The translations under genes were made by a program, and so were the position numbers. Positions 13,218 to 13,430 of a stretch of 13,430 nt of DNA are shown here, piece by piece (the stretch's first letter is position 1; every line of letters starts with the position of its first letter). The notes beneath the pieces were generated by a model, which saw nothing but the letters and a program-made list of their open reading frames with translations, did not search any database and was not told where the DNA came from. Origin of the DNA: DATKPC01 sp035524275 (lineage in GTDB: Bacteria; Pseudomonadota; Gammaproteobacteria; Burkholderiales; Burkholderiaceae_F); assembly GCA_035524275.1 (NCBI GenBank), contig DATKPC010000125.1, forward strand, positions 1-13,430. The letters run 5' to 3'.

Positions 13218-13430
13218 ATGCTGGCTACCGAGATCGACGTTGCGACGCTGCGGCATGCCGATGCGCCGGGTCGCGTCAGCAAGTTTCGCGAGGCGGTCGT
13301 CGCGCCGCCGCCGGCATTGGCCGGCCGCGCGGCGAGGACGCCGCCCGGCATGGCGGTCCAGGTCGACGGCCTGTCGAAGTCGTTCGGGTCGCGGCAGGTG
13401 CTGCGTGACATCGATCTGGCCATCGCGCCG
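13218..13430 (+). CDS. ssuB: Sulfonate ABC transporter ATP-binding protein SsuB (5' part)
   Basis: The first 71 codons are present; the gene runs off the window. ATG 13218 follows AAGGGGA with a good spacer, 39 bases after ssuC. The ABC domain begins at about residue 46 (AVQVDGLSKSFGSRQVLRDIDLAIAP), which contains the A-loop-like aromatic region 'KSFGS' and the first strands; Walker A lies beyond the edge. The 45 residues before it are an Ala/Pro/Arg-rich extension without recognisable motif. A shorter start at the Met preceding AVQVDGL is possible, but the upstream ATG has the ribosome binding site. It would power sulfonate uptake with SsuC. Family certainty from 26 residues plus context is good; ABC identity alone would not tell it from TauB. 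Confidence 0.88.
   Translation, partial: MLATEIDVATLRHADAPGRVSKFREAVVAPPPALAGRAARTPPGMAVQVDGLSKSFGSRQVLRDIDLAIAP

Noticed and set aside
12401..13408. Plus-strand frame overlapping ssuC in another phase
   Set aside because: It crosses the ssuC stop and the ssuB start and has Gly/Arg/Ala-rich composition. The real permease is in the other frame.
1..13430. Search for tRNA, rRNA, CRISPR array, insertion sequence, toxin-antitoxin pair, prophage or defence genes
   Set aside because: No cloverleaf, regularly spaced repeat set, transposase, integrase or defence motif was seen by eye. A weak tRNA-like fold could escape a manual reading.

Overview
The window is high-GC DNA (roughly two thirds G+C by eye) with strong G/C preference at third codon positions. 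The gene content points to a betaproteobacterium of the Burkholderiales: a second, C-terminally extended IF-1 gene beside a cold-shock gene, an Ssu-type sulfonate uptake cluster, an AarC-type CoA-transferase, a GcvA-like LysR regulator and a CHASE8-HAMP-GGDEF protein. The order is inferred from gene content and sequence style, not from a marker gene; genus cannot be fixed.

Layout. (1) 2-1675: an exported NTF2/SnoaL-like protein (minus), a 64-residue two-helix membrane protein (plus) and a BamE-like lipoprotein (minus). The last two converge on a pair of opposed intrinsic terminators. (2) 1676-2763: a long leader, cspA, a structured spacer and infA with a TTG start (plus). (3) 2807-6024: an oleate hydratase and, upstream of it, a succinyl-CoA:acetate CoA-transferase family gene (both minus), with palindromic REP-like repeats in the flanking spaces. 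(4) 6355-7708: a UrcA-family exported protein (minus) divergent from a LysR regulator (plus). (5) 7935-9830: a membrane diguanylate cyclase followed by a small polytopic membrane protein. (6) 9924-10367: an unknown exported cysteine-containing protein (minus). (7) 10705 to the end: ssuE, ssuA, ssuC and the start of ssuB (plus), cut by the window edge.

How they work together. Only ssuEACB forms a clear functional unit: SsuA binds sulfonate in the periplasm, SsuC/SsuB import it, and SsuE makes reduced FMN for a monooxygenase. The monooxygenase gene ssuD is not in its usual place between ssuA and ssuC. cspA and infA form a translation/cold-response pair. The oleate hydratase and CoA-transferase share strand and order, but nothing proves co-function.

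I see no tRNA, rRNA, CRISPR array, insertion sequence or prophage gene, and no convincing wholly new multi-gene system. The observations most worth checking are: an oleate hydratase whose usual catalytic Glu position reads Met; the ssu cluster without ssuD; in-frame 15-bp tandem repeats inside ssuE and at the end of the cyclase gene; a 12-residue insertion between the cyclase inhibitory site and GGDEF; and a family of intergenic palindromes.
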